From a candidate division KSB1 bacterium (GTDB lineage: Bacteria > Zhuqueibacterota > Zhuqueibacteria > Zhuqueibacterales > Zhuqueibacteraceae): a stretch of DNA of 64,000 nt. Positions 53,476 through 61,627 of this stretch are shown in pieces. The notes under the pieces were generated by a model. It did no database searches. It was not told the origin of the DNA and worked only from the letters and a program-made list of their open reading frames with translations. Positions within the stretch are counted from its first letter, which is position 1. Each line of letters starts with the position of its first letter. The stretch covers positions 89,922-153,921 of the forward strand of contig JAPDPX010000011.1 of NCBI GenBank assembly GCA_034506255.1, written 5' to 3'. The position numbers and the translations under genes are program-made.

Positions 53476-54288
53476 ATGCCAGTACAATATCCCAGCCGCA
53501 TTGTTTGTCTGACGGAAGAGACCACCGAAACCCTCTATCTGCTCGGCGAGGAAAAAAGAATCGTCGGCATCTCGGGCTTTACCGTACGACCGCCGCGCGC
53601 CCGCCGGGAAAAACCCAAAGTATCGTCCTTCACCAGCGCAAAAATCGACCGTATTCTGGAGCTGCGGCCGGATTTGGTCTTCGGGTTTTCCGATCTGCAG
53701 GCTGACATTGCTGCCAGTTTGATCAAGCATGGCGTCCCCGTCCTGATTTTCAATCAACGCTCGGTCGCGGAAATTTTGAGCATGATTTTGATGGTGAGCG
53801 CCCTGGTGGGTGCGCCCGCGCGCGGGGAAAAACTGGTCAGGCAACTCGAAGCAAATCTCGCCGGCCTCCGCCAGCAGGCGGATCGCTTTCCGCACCGGCC
53901 GGTGGTTTATTTCGAAGAGTGGGAGGCGCCGATGATCACGGGCATTCGCTGGGTGGCCGAGCTGATCGAGATCGCCGGCGGCCGGGAGTGTTTTCCGGAA
54001 TTGTCGCGACAACCCGCTGCCCGCGAGCGCATCATCAGCGACCCTGCCGAAGTGATTCGGAGAAAGCCCGACATCATCATCGGCTCGTGGTGCGGCAAAA
54101 AATTTCGCCCGGAAAAAGTGGCGGGCCGGCCCGGGTGGCATGAGATTCCCGCCGTGCGGGAGGGACAATTATTCGAGATCAAATCGGCGGATATTCTTCA
54201 GCCCGGCCCCGCCGCTCTCACCGACGGCGTCGCACAATTGTTCCAAATCATCTCGCGCTGGCAAAAAATGAAAGCCTCGGCGCATTGA
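53476..54288 (+). CDS. btuF: Cobalamin-binding protein (BtuF-like) without signal peptide
   Basis: Encodes 270 residues from ATG 53476, 28 bp after the receptor. It is a helical-backbone metal-receptor (ABC periplasmic binding) fold: RIVCLTEETTETLYLLGEEK, IVGISGFTVRPPRARREKPK, SSFTSAKIDRILELRPDLVFGF and VIRRKPDIIIGSWCGKKF. The start lacks a signal peptide or lipobox, which is common for this particular subgroup, so its location is uncertain. Its family places it in B12 or cobinamide handling, and no BtuC or BtuD lies within the window. Confidence 0.88.
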   Translation: MPVQYPSRIVCLTEETTETLYLLGEEKRIVGISGFTVRPPRARREKPKVSSFTSAKIDRILELRPDLVFGFSDLQADIAASLIKHGVPVLIFNQRSVAEILSMILMVSALVGAPARGEKLVRQLEANLAGLRQQADRFPHRPVVYFEEWEAPMITGIRWVAELIEIAGGRECFPELSRQPAARERIISDPAEVIRRKPDIIIGSWCGKKFRPEKVAGRPGWHEIPAVREGQLFEIKSADILQPGPAALTDGVAQLFQIISRWQKMKASAH

Positions 54289-54390
54289 GGCAGAAGCTCC
54301 ACCCAATCAGCCACGGTCCCATCGCTTTACTCACAACCGCCCGAACGCTGACGTTGCCGGGCAAACACGAACCAAGCAAAGGAGAGCATC

Positions 54391-56295
54391 ATGAGAAAAG
54401 CAGCCCTCGCCGTGATGGCCTGGACACTCTGCATTGGCATTCCCGCCGCTTGGGCGCAGAACACGCCCAGGACGCTTTACGTGCTCAACGGCCTGGGGCG
54501 GACCCTGTCGAAAATGAATCTGGAAACCGCGGAAATCACCAACAATGTCGTGGTTGTTGGCGATATTCCCAGCCGGGTTTATGCGCATGGCGATAAAATC
54601 TACGTGGTCAATTCCACGCCGCCCGGCCTCACGATCATTGATGGCCGCACCGATGCCGTGCTCGGGACCATTGCCCTGGCGGAAGGCAGCAATCCCTGGG
54701 ACATGGCTTTTGTCGGCAGCAACAAAGTGTACGTCACCAATCTGCTGGCGAATAATGTCTCGGTCATTGACTTGACCACCGGCCATGAATTGAAGACCAT
54801 CCCGGTCGGCGAGGGCCCGCAGGGCATTTTGGTGGTCAACAACACGGCCTATGTCACCAACACCGGCGGCTACCCGGATTACAGCCCCTCCACCGTTTCG
54901 GTCATCGACATCCGCACCGATCAGGTAACCAAGACGCTCAGCGTGCCGCTGAATCCCCAGGATTTGGCCGTCGCGCCCGATGGCAACATTCACGTGGTCT
55001 GCACCGGGAATTATGCCGGCGTCAGCGGCAGTGTCGCCGTCATCGATCCGTTCGGCGATTCCGACTATACACCGCTGGTGGTGGATACCGTCCAAATCGG
55101 CGGCACGCCCGGCGACATCGCGATTACGACCGAGGGGGTGGCCTGGCTGCCGGATTTCGGCGACAGCCGCAACGGCTTTCTCTACTCATATGACGCCTTC
55201 ACGTTGCAGGTCTCACACAACGCCTCCAACCCGGTGTTGGTTGGAAAGGGCGCGATGAGCGTGTTCTTCGATGCCCCGGCCGGCGCTCTTTACGTCGGCA
55301 ATTTTTCCGACGACACCGTGCAGCTTTTGCAGGCCGACAGTGGTGCGGTTTTGAATACCTTCGGTTTTGGGGATGGCGTGCAGCATATGGCCGTGCTCGA
55401 ACCGATTACCGCCTCCGACCCCTGGGCCGATGCGGTGGTCTCCTTCAAGCCCGGGCCGGGCGCCGGCTTCGGCCAAAATTTTTTCCCGGATAACGTGCTG
55501 GGTCCGCCGGATCCGGATCCCACCCTCACCCCCGCCAACCCCAGCGCCAAACCGCAGGAACTGCTCTCTTTGGGAAACGGCGGCGAGATCATCCTGGATT
55601 TTACCGACAACTACATTGTTGATGGTGCCGGCGTGGATTTCACCGTTTTTGAAAATTCTTTCTACATTGCGGGCGATACCACCCAGCCGTTTATTGAAGC
55701 CGCGTTCGTTGCCGTGAGCATGGATGGCTGGAATTGGGTTGAGTTCCCGTGGGATACAACCACGTTCGCCGGGTTCGCCGGCGTGACGCCGACAAAGGAC
55801 AACCAAAACCCGACCGATCCGCGCGTCTCTGGCGGCAATTCCTTTGACCTGGCGGACATCGGGCTGCCGTTCGCAAAATTCGTCAAACTCACCGATCTCG
55901 GCAATCTGAAAAAAGAAGGTCCATTCAACGGCGATTTTGATTTGGACGCAGTGGTGGCGGTCAACAGCATGCCGGGGCAGCCCACCGCGGTGGCTGAGCC
56001 TGCGGGTGCGCAGCCGAACAGCTTTGCGCTTCTCCCCAATTATCCCAACCCATTCAATCCGGCGACCACGATTGCCTTCCGCGTGATGCGCAAAGCGCGG
56101 GTGCAAATTCGAATCTTCAACCTGAGCGGCCGGTTGGTGCGCGAGCTGGTGGATGGGGAGTATGTGGCCGGCAACCACGCCGTACAATGGGACGGCAAAG
56201 ATATGCACGCCCAAAACGCCGCCAGCGGAATTTATTTGTGTGAAATGAAGGCCGGTAATCTTCGCCAGGCCAGACGCCTTACTCTGCTGCGCTAG
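54391..56295 (+). CDS. T9SS-sorted YVTN beta-propeller surface protein, probable B12-binding (BtuG-like)
   Basis: Encodes 634 residues from ATG 54391 behind AAAGGAG. Signal peptide (1-22), then a YncE/YVTN seven-blade-type propeller (about 25-340) with repeats such as RTLYVLNGLGRTLSKMNLET, KVYVTNLLANNVSVIDLTTG, TAYVTNTGGY and VSVIDIRTDQVTKTL. A second jelly-roll-like domain follows (VSFKPGPGAGFGQNFFPDNV, LLSLGNGGEIILDFTDNYIV, VAVSMDGWNWVEFPWDTT). The end is a T9SS domain (LLPNYPNPFNPATTIAFRV to RRLTLLR). Bacteroides BtuG is a surface YncE-like propeller that hands B12 to BtuB; this gene's place in a B12 operon suggests the same job with T9SS anchoring. Confidence 0.85.
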   Translation: MRKAALAVMAWTLCIGIPAAWAQNTPRTLYVLNGLGRTLSKMNLETAEITNNVVVVGDIPSRVYAHGDKIYVVNSTPPGLTIIDGRTDAVLGTIALAEGSNPWDMAFVGSNKVYVTNLLANNVSVIDLTTGHELKTIPVGEGPQGILVVNNTAYVTNTGGYPDYSPSTVSVIDIRTDQVTKTLSVPLNPQDLAVAPDGNIHVVCTGNYAGVSGSVAVIDPFGDSDYTPLVVDTVQIGGTPGDIAITTEGVAWLPDFGDSRNGFLYSYDAFTLQVSHNASNPVLVGKGAMSVFFDAPAGALYVGNFSDDTVQLLQADSGAVLNTFGFGDGVQHMAVLEPITASDPWADAVVSFKPGPGAGFGQNFFPDNVLGPPDPDPTLTPANPSAKPQELLSLGNGGEIILDFTDNYIVDGAGVDFTVFENSFYIAGDTTQPFIEAAFVAVSMDGWNWVEFPWDTTTFAGFAGVTPTKDNQNPTDPRVSGGNSFDLADIGLPFAKFVKLTDLGNLKKEGPFNGDFDLDAVVAVNSMPGQPTAVAEPAGAQPNSFALLPNYPNPFNPATTIAFRVMRKARVQIRIFNLSGRLVRELVDGEYVAGNHAVQWDGKDMHAQNAASGIYLCEMKAGNLRQARRLTLLR

Positions 56296-56430
56296 CGGGT
56301 CGTTCTTTGCCGGCAAGGCAATGCTCATAAGCCGCGCATCACGAGCCGGCACACAGCTTCTTACGAAAGTGGAAATTCTCACGCACGGAACCGCGAACCC
56401 CTTTCGGTATTGCCTCGGTGCTGGGGGGAG

Positions 56431-56467
56431 CGGCGCCAGTGCAGTCATCCTGACTGCACTGGCGCCG
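56431..56467. repeat. Perfect 17-bp palindromic hairpin
   Basis: CGGCGCCAGTGCAGTCA (56431-56447), a 3-nt loop TCC, and TGACTGCACTGGCGCCG (56451-56467). The stem is perfect and very stable. It is 136 bp past the propeller gene and lacks a T-run, so it could protect or end the B12 transcript, or be a repeat unit. Confidence 0.75.
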
Positions 56468-56536
56468 TCTCGTGGTGCTGCCTCGAGAGGAGAGCGGGGG
56501 ACAACCGGCTGTTCCGCCCGGGACGCCCTGTTCATA

Positions 56537-57160
56537 CCTGAATTTTGCACCCAGATTGATCTCTTCCGCGAGAAACGCCGCTTTGATCGCGAGCGCCAAC
56601 CACCCAGGGGGTGTGGCATAAAAAATTTTTCCGACAAACGTGCGGTCGACTCCTCCACGGCTGAACTTTTTAGTGAAGCTGTATATTGCATTTCTCACAA
56701 CTCCGTCAGGAATGACCTGCCTGGTTCTCCTCAAAAAACCGCGCCAGATCATGGAAAATTCTACAGGCCAACTCCCAGCGGAGTTTAAGGACAGGCAGGA
56801 TGCCCATATCTACAAACAGTTCACTCCTCACGGAGTTTTATGAACACGACATTGATTCCGGCGAAAAGCAAGCCAGCATGCAAAATTCAGGCAGCACAAC
56901 GGTGATTCAACCCTCAGTGTCAGGATCACACACAAACAATCCGCCCACGAAAGCAGAAATCCCACGGAAAAAATCATTTCGTGGCAGTCCATTTTCGTGG
57001 GAGGGAAGCCGTGACGCTTTTGGTAAACGGGCGAATTTCGAAGTCAGGACCGTTCGACATTCGAAAAAAGTCTTGCTTGACTTCGAACGGAATAATTGTC
57101 GGCACATTGCGAACACGTCATTTCTTCCGGGCGACAGCAAGCCCGCAGGCAAAATTCAGG
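56537..57160 (-). repeat. TIR-type dispersed repeat, copy 4 (subtype B)
   Basis: 624 bp with inverted ends CCTGAATTTTGC (56537) and GCAAAATTCAGG (to 57160). Read on the minus strand it is almost base-for-base the same as 40863-41484 over its first 500 bases, diverging only in the last 90 or so. It includes the internal second terminus near 56885 and the same hairpin modules. It lies between the B12 locus and the electron-transfer module. Confidence 0.88.
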
Positions 57161-57931
57161 GGGGAACTGTGGAGGCTTTGCCGCCTGATGAAAGTTGACG
57201 ATCAAAATACGATGACAAAGCCCTGTGATGCACTGCCTTGCCTTGAAGCCTTCTCATGCATCCGCGTTACAACGCCGGAGTGACCAACTGTTTCTGCCGC
57301 CATCACCTCTTCGCAAGAGTGCGAAAGCCCCCCTCTTTATTTCCCAAATTTGCAAAGCGCAGACAGGCGACTTTTTGCACGCGGCGATTTGAGCCGGCGA
57401 TCCTCATAGAAATATACAGACTTAAAAACCGTGCGATTGTCGCGCGCCACCCCTGTTTTCGGCATATTGTTTGAGATTGAAAATGAGAGATCATCCGACT
57501 CAAGCGTACATGGCCACATGACTGTTCTTTGCATCTGATGAACTCCGACAGGAGTGAGATGGTTATAGCTAAGTGCCGTTCGCCCAAATGAAACCCCATC
57601 GGGGTGACATGTGTATCGTGCCTCCTCATTGATCTCATCTTGAATTGAATGCAAACGCCGTTACATGTCACTCCTTAAGGAGTTTGAAGTTGGAGGTGTT
57701 GACAATTACTCTAAACATTTCACCCCTGGCGGGGTTGGGCCGTTCGCTATCACGTTAGGGCAAGTGACTCTCAGCAGAGAAGGCACGGAACTGATTTTGC
57801 GATTCTTTTCATCTTGTTGTCGCAAAATGTACGCAAAATTCGGATGATCCAAATGATCTGCAGGGTTTGAAAAACTGTTCGGGCGCCGCCTGATTGGCGG
57901 CGGCAAAGGTGGTGACCAACCGGAGCACGTG
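57161..57931. other. Intergenic region with hairpin-module array
   Basis: About 770 bp with no gene. It contains four short hairpin modules at 57541-57738 (separate entry); the rest shows no recognisable signal. Confidence 0.6.
57541..57738. repeat. Array of four CTCC/GGAG hairpin modules
   Basis: Two modules in forward orientation, AACTCCGACAGGAGTGA (57541) and AACCCCATCGGGGTGA (57592), each followed by ATG-T/G-GTTATAG or CATGTGTAT-like tails. Two modules in reverse, ACATGTCACTCCTTAAGGAG (57663) and ACATTTCACCCCTGGCGGGG (57715). Each is a 5-6-bp stem plus a TGACATGTxTxTAG-type tail. The same module is found inside repeats at 36137, 36187, 41184 and 41237. Confidence 0.75.
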
Positions 57932-58411
57932 ATGAAGACGTCTCCAGAAAAGCCGGCAGAAGGGCCGAATCGTGCGCCTCGCAACCAGCAGCCACGCCTG
58001 GTGGGTTTCCTGTGTATGAATGGGTCCCAGGTGTTTTATGACGTCTCCAACCCCGCGCGACGAAAGCTGCCGGCCGGTTTTACCGGCATCGCGGTGGAGT
58101 GCATCTCACAGGTGCACGCGCGCGAAATTTTCAAAGCCCTGCGCTTCGGTGCGGAGGGCGTTTTGCTGGCGGCCAGCCCGCAATGTCCGTGTGGACATGA
58201 CGAAAATGAAATCCGCCAGCATGTGGCAGAATTGTACCGGGCGTTGGCAGGCTATGACATCGAAGCCAGCCGCTTGCGGCTGGAGTGGATTTCGACCGCG
58301 GAGGAACACAAGTTTCTGCAGACCGTGAATGAGATGATGTTGGGCTTGCAACAGTTGCCGCCGTTGCAGCTCTTTAAAGAACTGGGCAGAAATCTCGCTT
58401 ATTGCGGATAA
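57932..58411 (+). CDS. Hydrogenase/heterodisulfide reductase-type iron-sulfur subunit (MvhD-like), Cys-depleted
   Basis: Encodes 159 residues from ATG 57932 (GTG 57929 possible). The MvhD/FlpD fold is clear: VGFLCMNGSQVFYDV, GIAVECISQVHAREIFKALRFGAEGVLLAASPQCPCGHD (given by landmarks) and SRLRLEWISTAEEHKFLQTVNEM, the last being highly characteristic. MvhD passes electrons between hydrogenase or NfnA-type partners and HdrA. The usual CNWCSY motif is reduced to a single Cys (LCMNGS), so cluster binding is doubtful. It is followed 4 bp later by the broken NfnA-like gene. Confidence 0.8.
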   Translation: MKTSPEKPAEGPNRAPRNQQPRLVGFLCMNGSQVFYDVSNPARRKLPAGFTGIAVECISQVHAREIFKALRFGAEGVLLAASPQCPCGHDENEIRQHVAELYRALAGYDIEASRLRLEWISTAEEHKFLQTVNEMMLGLQQLPPLQLFKELGRNLAYCG

Positions 58412-58415
58412 GGGC

Positions 58416-59245
58416 ATGTATAAAATTCTGCAGGTGCAAAGCCTGGCGCCGGGGATCAAACGTCTTGAAGTCGTGGCGCCGGAGATTGCGCGACACCGCC
58501 AGGCCGGGCAATTCGTCATCCTGCGCGTGCACGAGCAGGGCGAGCGCATTCCCAGCACCATCGCCGATGCGGATGTCGGGCGCGGCACGATCACGCTGAT
58601 CGTGCAGGAGGTGGGCTGGACGACACGCCTGCTGGGTCAAAAGCGAGCGGGAGATTTGCTGCCGGATGTTTGCGGCCCACTCGGTGAGCCAACCCAGATC
58701 GCAAATTTTGGCCATTGTGTGTGTCTGGCCGGCGGCGTGGGGGGTGCGGAGATTTATCCCGTGGTCAGGGTCCTGCGTGCTGCCGGCAATCCCGTGACGG
58801 CCATCATTGGCGCGCGCACGCGTGCCTTGCTCATTCTCGAAGAAGAGATGCGGGCGGCCGCGTCCCGCCTCCTCATCACCACCGATGATGGCAGTTACGG
58901 CGTTCACGGCCTGGTGAGCAAACCGCTGCAGGAGATGCTGCAGCGGGGCGAGCATATCGACCGCGTTTTTTGCATCGGCCCGGTGCCGATGATGCGTGCG
59001 GTGGCGGATGGCCCCGGCCGTTTCGCATCCCCACCGTCGTGAGCTTGAATCCCATCATGGTGGATGGCACCGGCATGTGCGGCGGCTGCCGCGTGACGGT
59101 TGGCGGCAAAGTCCAGTTTGCCTGTGTCGACGGCCCGGATTTCGATGCCCATCAGGTGGATTTTGACGAGCTGGTGCGGCGGCAGGGCATGTATCGCAGT
59201 GAAGAGCGCATCATCCTGCAGCGTTGCGAAGCAGGCAGATGGTGA
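58416..59245 (+). pseudogene. NfnA/SudB-like FAD/NAD ferredoxin reductase subunit, frameshifted
   Basis: Frame 1 gives 208 residues: MYKILQVQSLAPGIKRLEVV, the FAD motif (RIPSTIADADV instead of RxxS/T), HCVCLAGGVGGAEIYPVVR (NAD-binding) and VFCIGPVPMMRAVAD. After a frameshift near 59015 another frame continues with RIPTVVSLNPIMVDGTGMCG, GCRVTVGGKVQFACVDGPDF, the 2Fe-2S cysteine cluster, then ends at 59245. The full protein is the small subunit of NADH-dependent ferredoxin:NADP oxidoreductase or a relative. The break removes the cluster domain from the frame-1 product. Upstream MvhD-like and downstream NfnB-like genes are its natural partners. Confidence 0.82.
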
Positions 59246-59452
59246 GAGCGGGCAGGGATGGTCTGGCATGATTGTCGGGAATTTTCTGTGCTTTTTGCAA
59301 CCAAGCGTCTTGCCGGGGTGCCGGCGGAAAAGTACCGACTCTCCCGGAACTAACCCCATGTGGACGAGCCACAGCCAAAAAGATTTTATTCGACGGGTTT
59401 TTCTATCTGTTGGAAAAATCCTTGCTTTTTTTTGCAACGAATCAATTTCCAA

Positions 59453-59655
59453 GTGACCAATCCCTTCAACCCGGCGACCGGGATACGGTTCGCAATTCCA
59501 CGGCGGGAACAGGTCACAGTGAAGGTTTTCGATGTGTTGGGCAGGGAGGCGGCGGTGGTGGAGGGTGAGCTGAGGCCGGTGCGCATGCGCTGGCCTGTGA
59601 GGCCCGCGATTTGCCGAGCGGGGTTTACGTCGTCAGCATGAAGAGCGGAACTTTT
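59453..59655 (+). pseudogene. Relic of a T9SS C-terminal sorting domain
   Basis: Between the two Nfn-like genes a fragment reads TNPFNPATGIRFAIPRREQV and TVKVFDVLGREAAVVEGEL, then shifts frame into ACEARDLPSG-like and VYVVSMKSG-like residues. This is the last 60-70 residues of a T9SS-sorted protein without the rest. No start codon or export signal precedes it. It marks an old insertion or deletion event. Confidence 0.7.
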
Positions 59656-59706
59656 TGCCAATGAATCAAAATGCTTTTGGTCAAATAATCTCCCGTGGCA
59701 GGCGTC

Positions 59707-61097
59707 ATGGCAAAGACGATCATTCCCGCGAGAACACCGATGCCCGAGCAGGCGCCGCAGCGCCGCCTCCACAACTTTGAGGAAGTCGCACTCGGCTACA
59801 GCGACGATCAGGCGGTGCGCGAAGCCCGGCGCTGCCTGTAGTGCAAGAAGCCGGTTTGCATCGCCGGCTGTCCGGTGGGGATCGACATACCGGCGTTTGT
59901 TGACCGGGTTGCGCAAGGTGACTTCCTGACTGCCGCGGCAATCATTCGCAGCAAGAACGCCCTGCCCGCAGTGTGCGGCCGCGTTTGCCCGCAGGAGAAC
60001 CAATGCGAGCTGGCTTGCCTGATGGGCAGGAAGTATCAGCCCTCGCCATCGGCCGCCTCGAACGTTTTGTGACGGACTACGTTCGAGAGCAAAGCAATGG
60101 CCTGCCTGCGATCCGGGTTGCAGACAGGAAGAGCATGGCGGTCGCGGTGGTCGGTGGCGGCCCGGCGGGTCTCACCGTGGCCGGCGAATTGATCCAGCTC
60201 GGCTATCGCGTGATGGTGTTCGAAGCGTTGCACAAGCCGGGCGGAGTGCTGGTCTATGGCATACCCGAATTTCGTCTGCCGAAGGCGATCTTGCAGGCGG
60301 AGGTCGATCAGCTCGCCGCGCTGGGAGTGGAGTTTCGCACCAATCATGTTGTCGGCCGCACGGAATTGGTGGATGAGTTGCTGGGACGTTATGACGCTGT
60401 GTTCATCGGCACGGGCGCGGGTTTGCCCTATTTCATGAACGTGCCCGGCGAGAATCTCAACGGGGTTTACTCGGTGCATGAATTTCTCACGCGCCTGAAC
60501 CTCATGCGTGCCTATCGCTTTCCGGAATGGGACACGCCCATCAAAGTGGGCAGGGCGGTGGCGGTGATCGGCGGCGGCAACACTGCCAGGGATGCGGTGC
60601 GCACTGCCAGGCGCACGGGCGCGGAACATGCGTATTTGATCCATCGCCGCTCGCGCACCGAGCTGCCGGCGCGCACGGAGGAGATGCATCACGCCGAAGA
60701 GGAGGGCATTGCATTTCGCCTTTTGGAGGCCCCGGTGGCCGTGCACGGCGACAGCAGGGGCTGGGTTTCTCATATCGAATTGATCAAAATGCAACCCGGC
60801 GAACCTGATGACTCCGGCCGCCGCCGGCCGGTGCCGATCAAAAATTCGAATTATTCGCTTGCTGTCGATACCGTGGTCGTGGCCATCGGTCAGGGCCCCA
60901 ATCCGCTCATTCCCCGCACCACGCCGGGATTGAAGACAGGCAAGCATGGCATCATCACCATCGATCCGGAAACCGGCGCCACCAGCAAGCCGGGCGTGTT
61001 TGCGGGCGGCGATGTTGCCACCGGCGGCGCCACCGTCATCCTGGCGATGGGCGCCGGCAAGAAAGCGGCCAAAGCCATTCACGAGTATCTGCGCTGA
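59707..61097 (+). pseudogene. NfnB/GltD/SudA-like NADPH oxidoreductase, amber codon and frameshift
   Basis: The expected ATG at 59707 gives an NfnB-type N-terminus (LHNFEEVALGYSDDQAVREA), then TAG at 59839 in place of the Gln/other codon in RRCL-x-CKKPVC. The cluster cysteines CKKPVCIAGCPVGIDIP and VCGRVCPQENQCELAC follow in frame. Near 60040 a base is missing from a CCCC run, and the rest continues in another frame: VAVVGGGPAGLTVAGELIQL (FAD), VYGIPEFRLPK, VAVIGGGNTARDAVRTARR (NADPH) and GVFAGGDVATGGATVI. At least the C-terminal 300 residues would be a good domain, but the gene as a whole is broken. Confidence 0.82.
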
Positions 61098-61138
61098 GTC
61101 CCGCAGAAGGCCATCTCCTCTTGGCGAAAGGATGTCTG

Positions 61139-61309
61139 ATGGATTTTTTGAGTCTGCTGTTGTTCCTCATCGTTTATCTGCTGCTGCAGTTGGTGATTTT
61201 GCCCAAACTCGGTGTGCCGACCTGAATGTCGAGAGCGTGCGGCGTGGATCGTCGCAAACATTCCACTCCGGCCGAAAAACAGCGTGGGGAAGGCGAAGTG
61301 TCACGCTAG
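61139..61309 (+). CDS. Candidate small membrane selenoprotein (UGA read-through)
   Basis: From ATG 61139, behind GAAAGGATG, 28 codons encode one membrane helix (MDFLSLLLFLIVYLLLQLV) and LPKLGVPT, then TGA at 61223. Past it the same frame stays open for 27 codons: MSRACGVDRRKHSTPAEKQ and on to TAG at 61307. Read-through would give 56 residues with a U-x4-C pair just outside the membrane segment. A hairpin suitable as a bacterial SECIS follows the TGA (61238-61256). If the TGA is a normal stop, the product is a 28-residue membrane peptide. The Sec reading is an inference. Confidence 0.5.
61238..61256 (+). other. Putative bacterial SECIS hairpin
   Basis: TGCGGCG (61238-61244), loop TGGAT (61245-61249) and CGTCGCA (61250-61256) form a 7-bp stem with one G-U pair. 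The loop begins 19 nt after the TGA and has G at its second and third positions, matching the described bacterial SECIS layout: stem-loop 16-37 nt downstream, G in the first loop bases. Confidence 0.5.
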
Positions 61310-61627
61310 AGCCGGCGCGTGCAGAGATTGGTGCTCACACTGTCTGGCCTGCGAGGCGCGCTGACAAAAGGCAGGGCAGTCATCTGATGGCAAGCAGTAC
61401 TGCACCCCGGCGGGGCGGGAGGGAATGGCGACTTCGGGATCAAACACGATAATTCTCCCATGAAAGTGAAGTCTCACGCAGAACCATTTCGTGTAGCAAG
61501 ATGCGGGGGCATATGTCGCCCCGGCGGGTTTGTCTCGCGGAGGGAATTTTGATTTTGCAGAAGGTTTTCATACTTGACTGCCGTTTCTGTCCTTGCTAGG
61601 AACCATTCACCAAATGGAGTGCACGAG
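61310..61627. other. Intergenic region upstream of the DUF302 gene
   Basis: About 320 bp with no gene. A possible promoter TTGACT (61574), 17-bp spacer, TAGGAA (61597) precedes the DUF302 start by 26 bp, but the -10 match is weak. Confidence 0.35.

Noticed and set aside
52794..53525. 243-residue minus-strand open frame inside btuB
   Set aside because: Antisense shadow of the receptor barrel coding sequence.
57541..57738. CRISPR array
   Set aside because: The units are only about 25 bp, palindromic, variable in stem sequence and found in both orientations, with no equal-length spacers or cas genes.
59839..59841. TAG read as pyrrolysine in the NfnB-like gene
   Set aside because: The gene also has a frameshift and a decayed partner; no pyl genes are seen and the site is not a methylamine methyltransferase.
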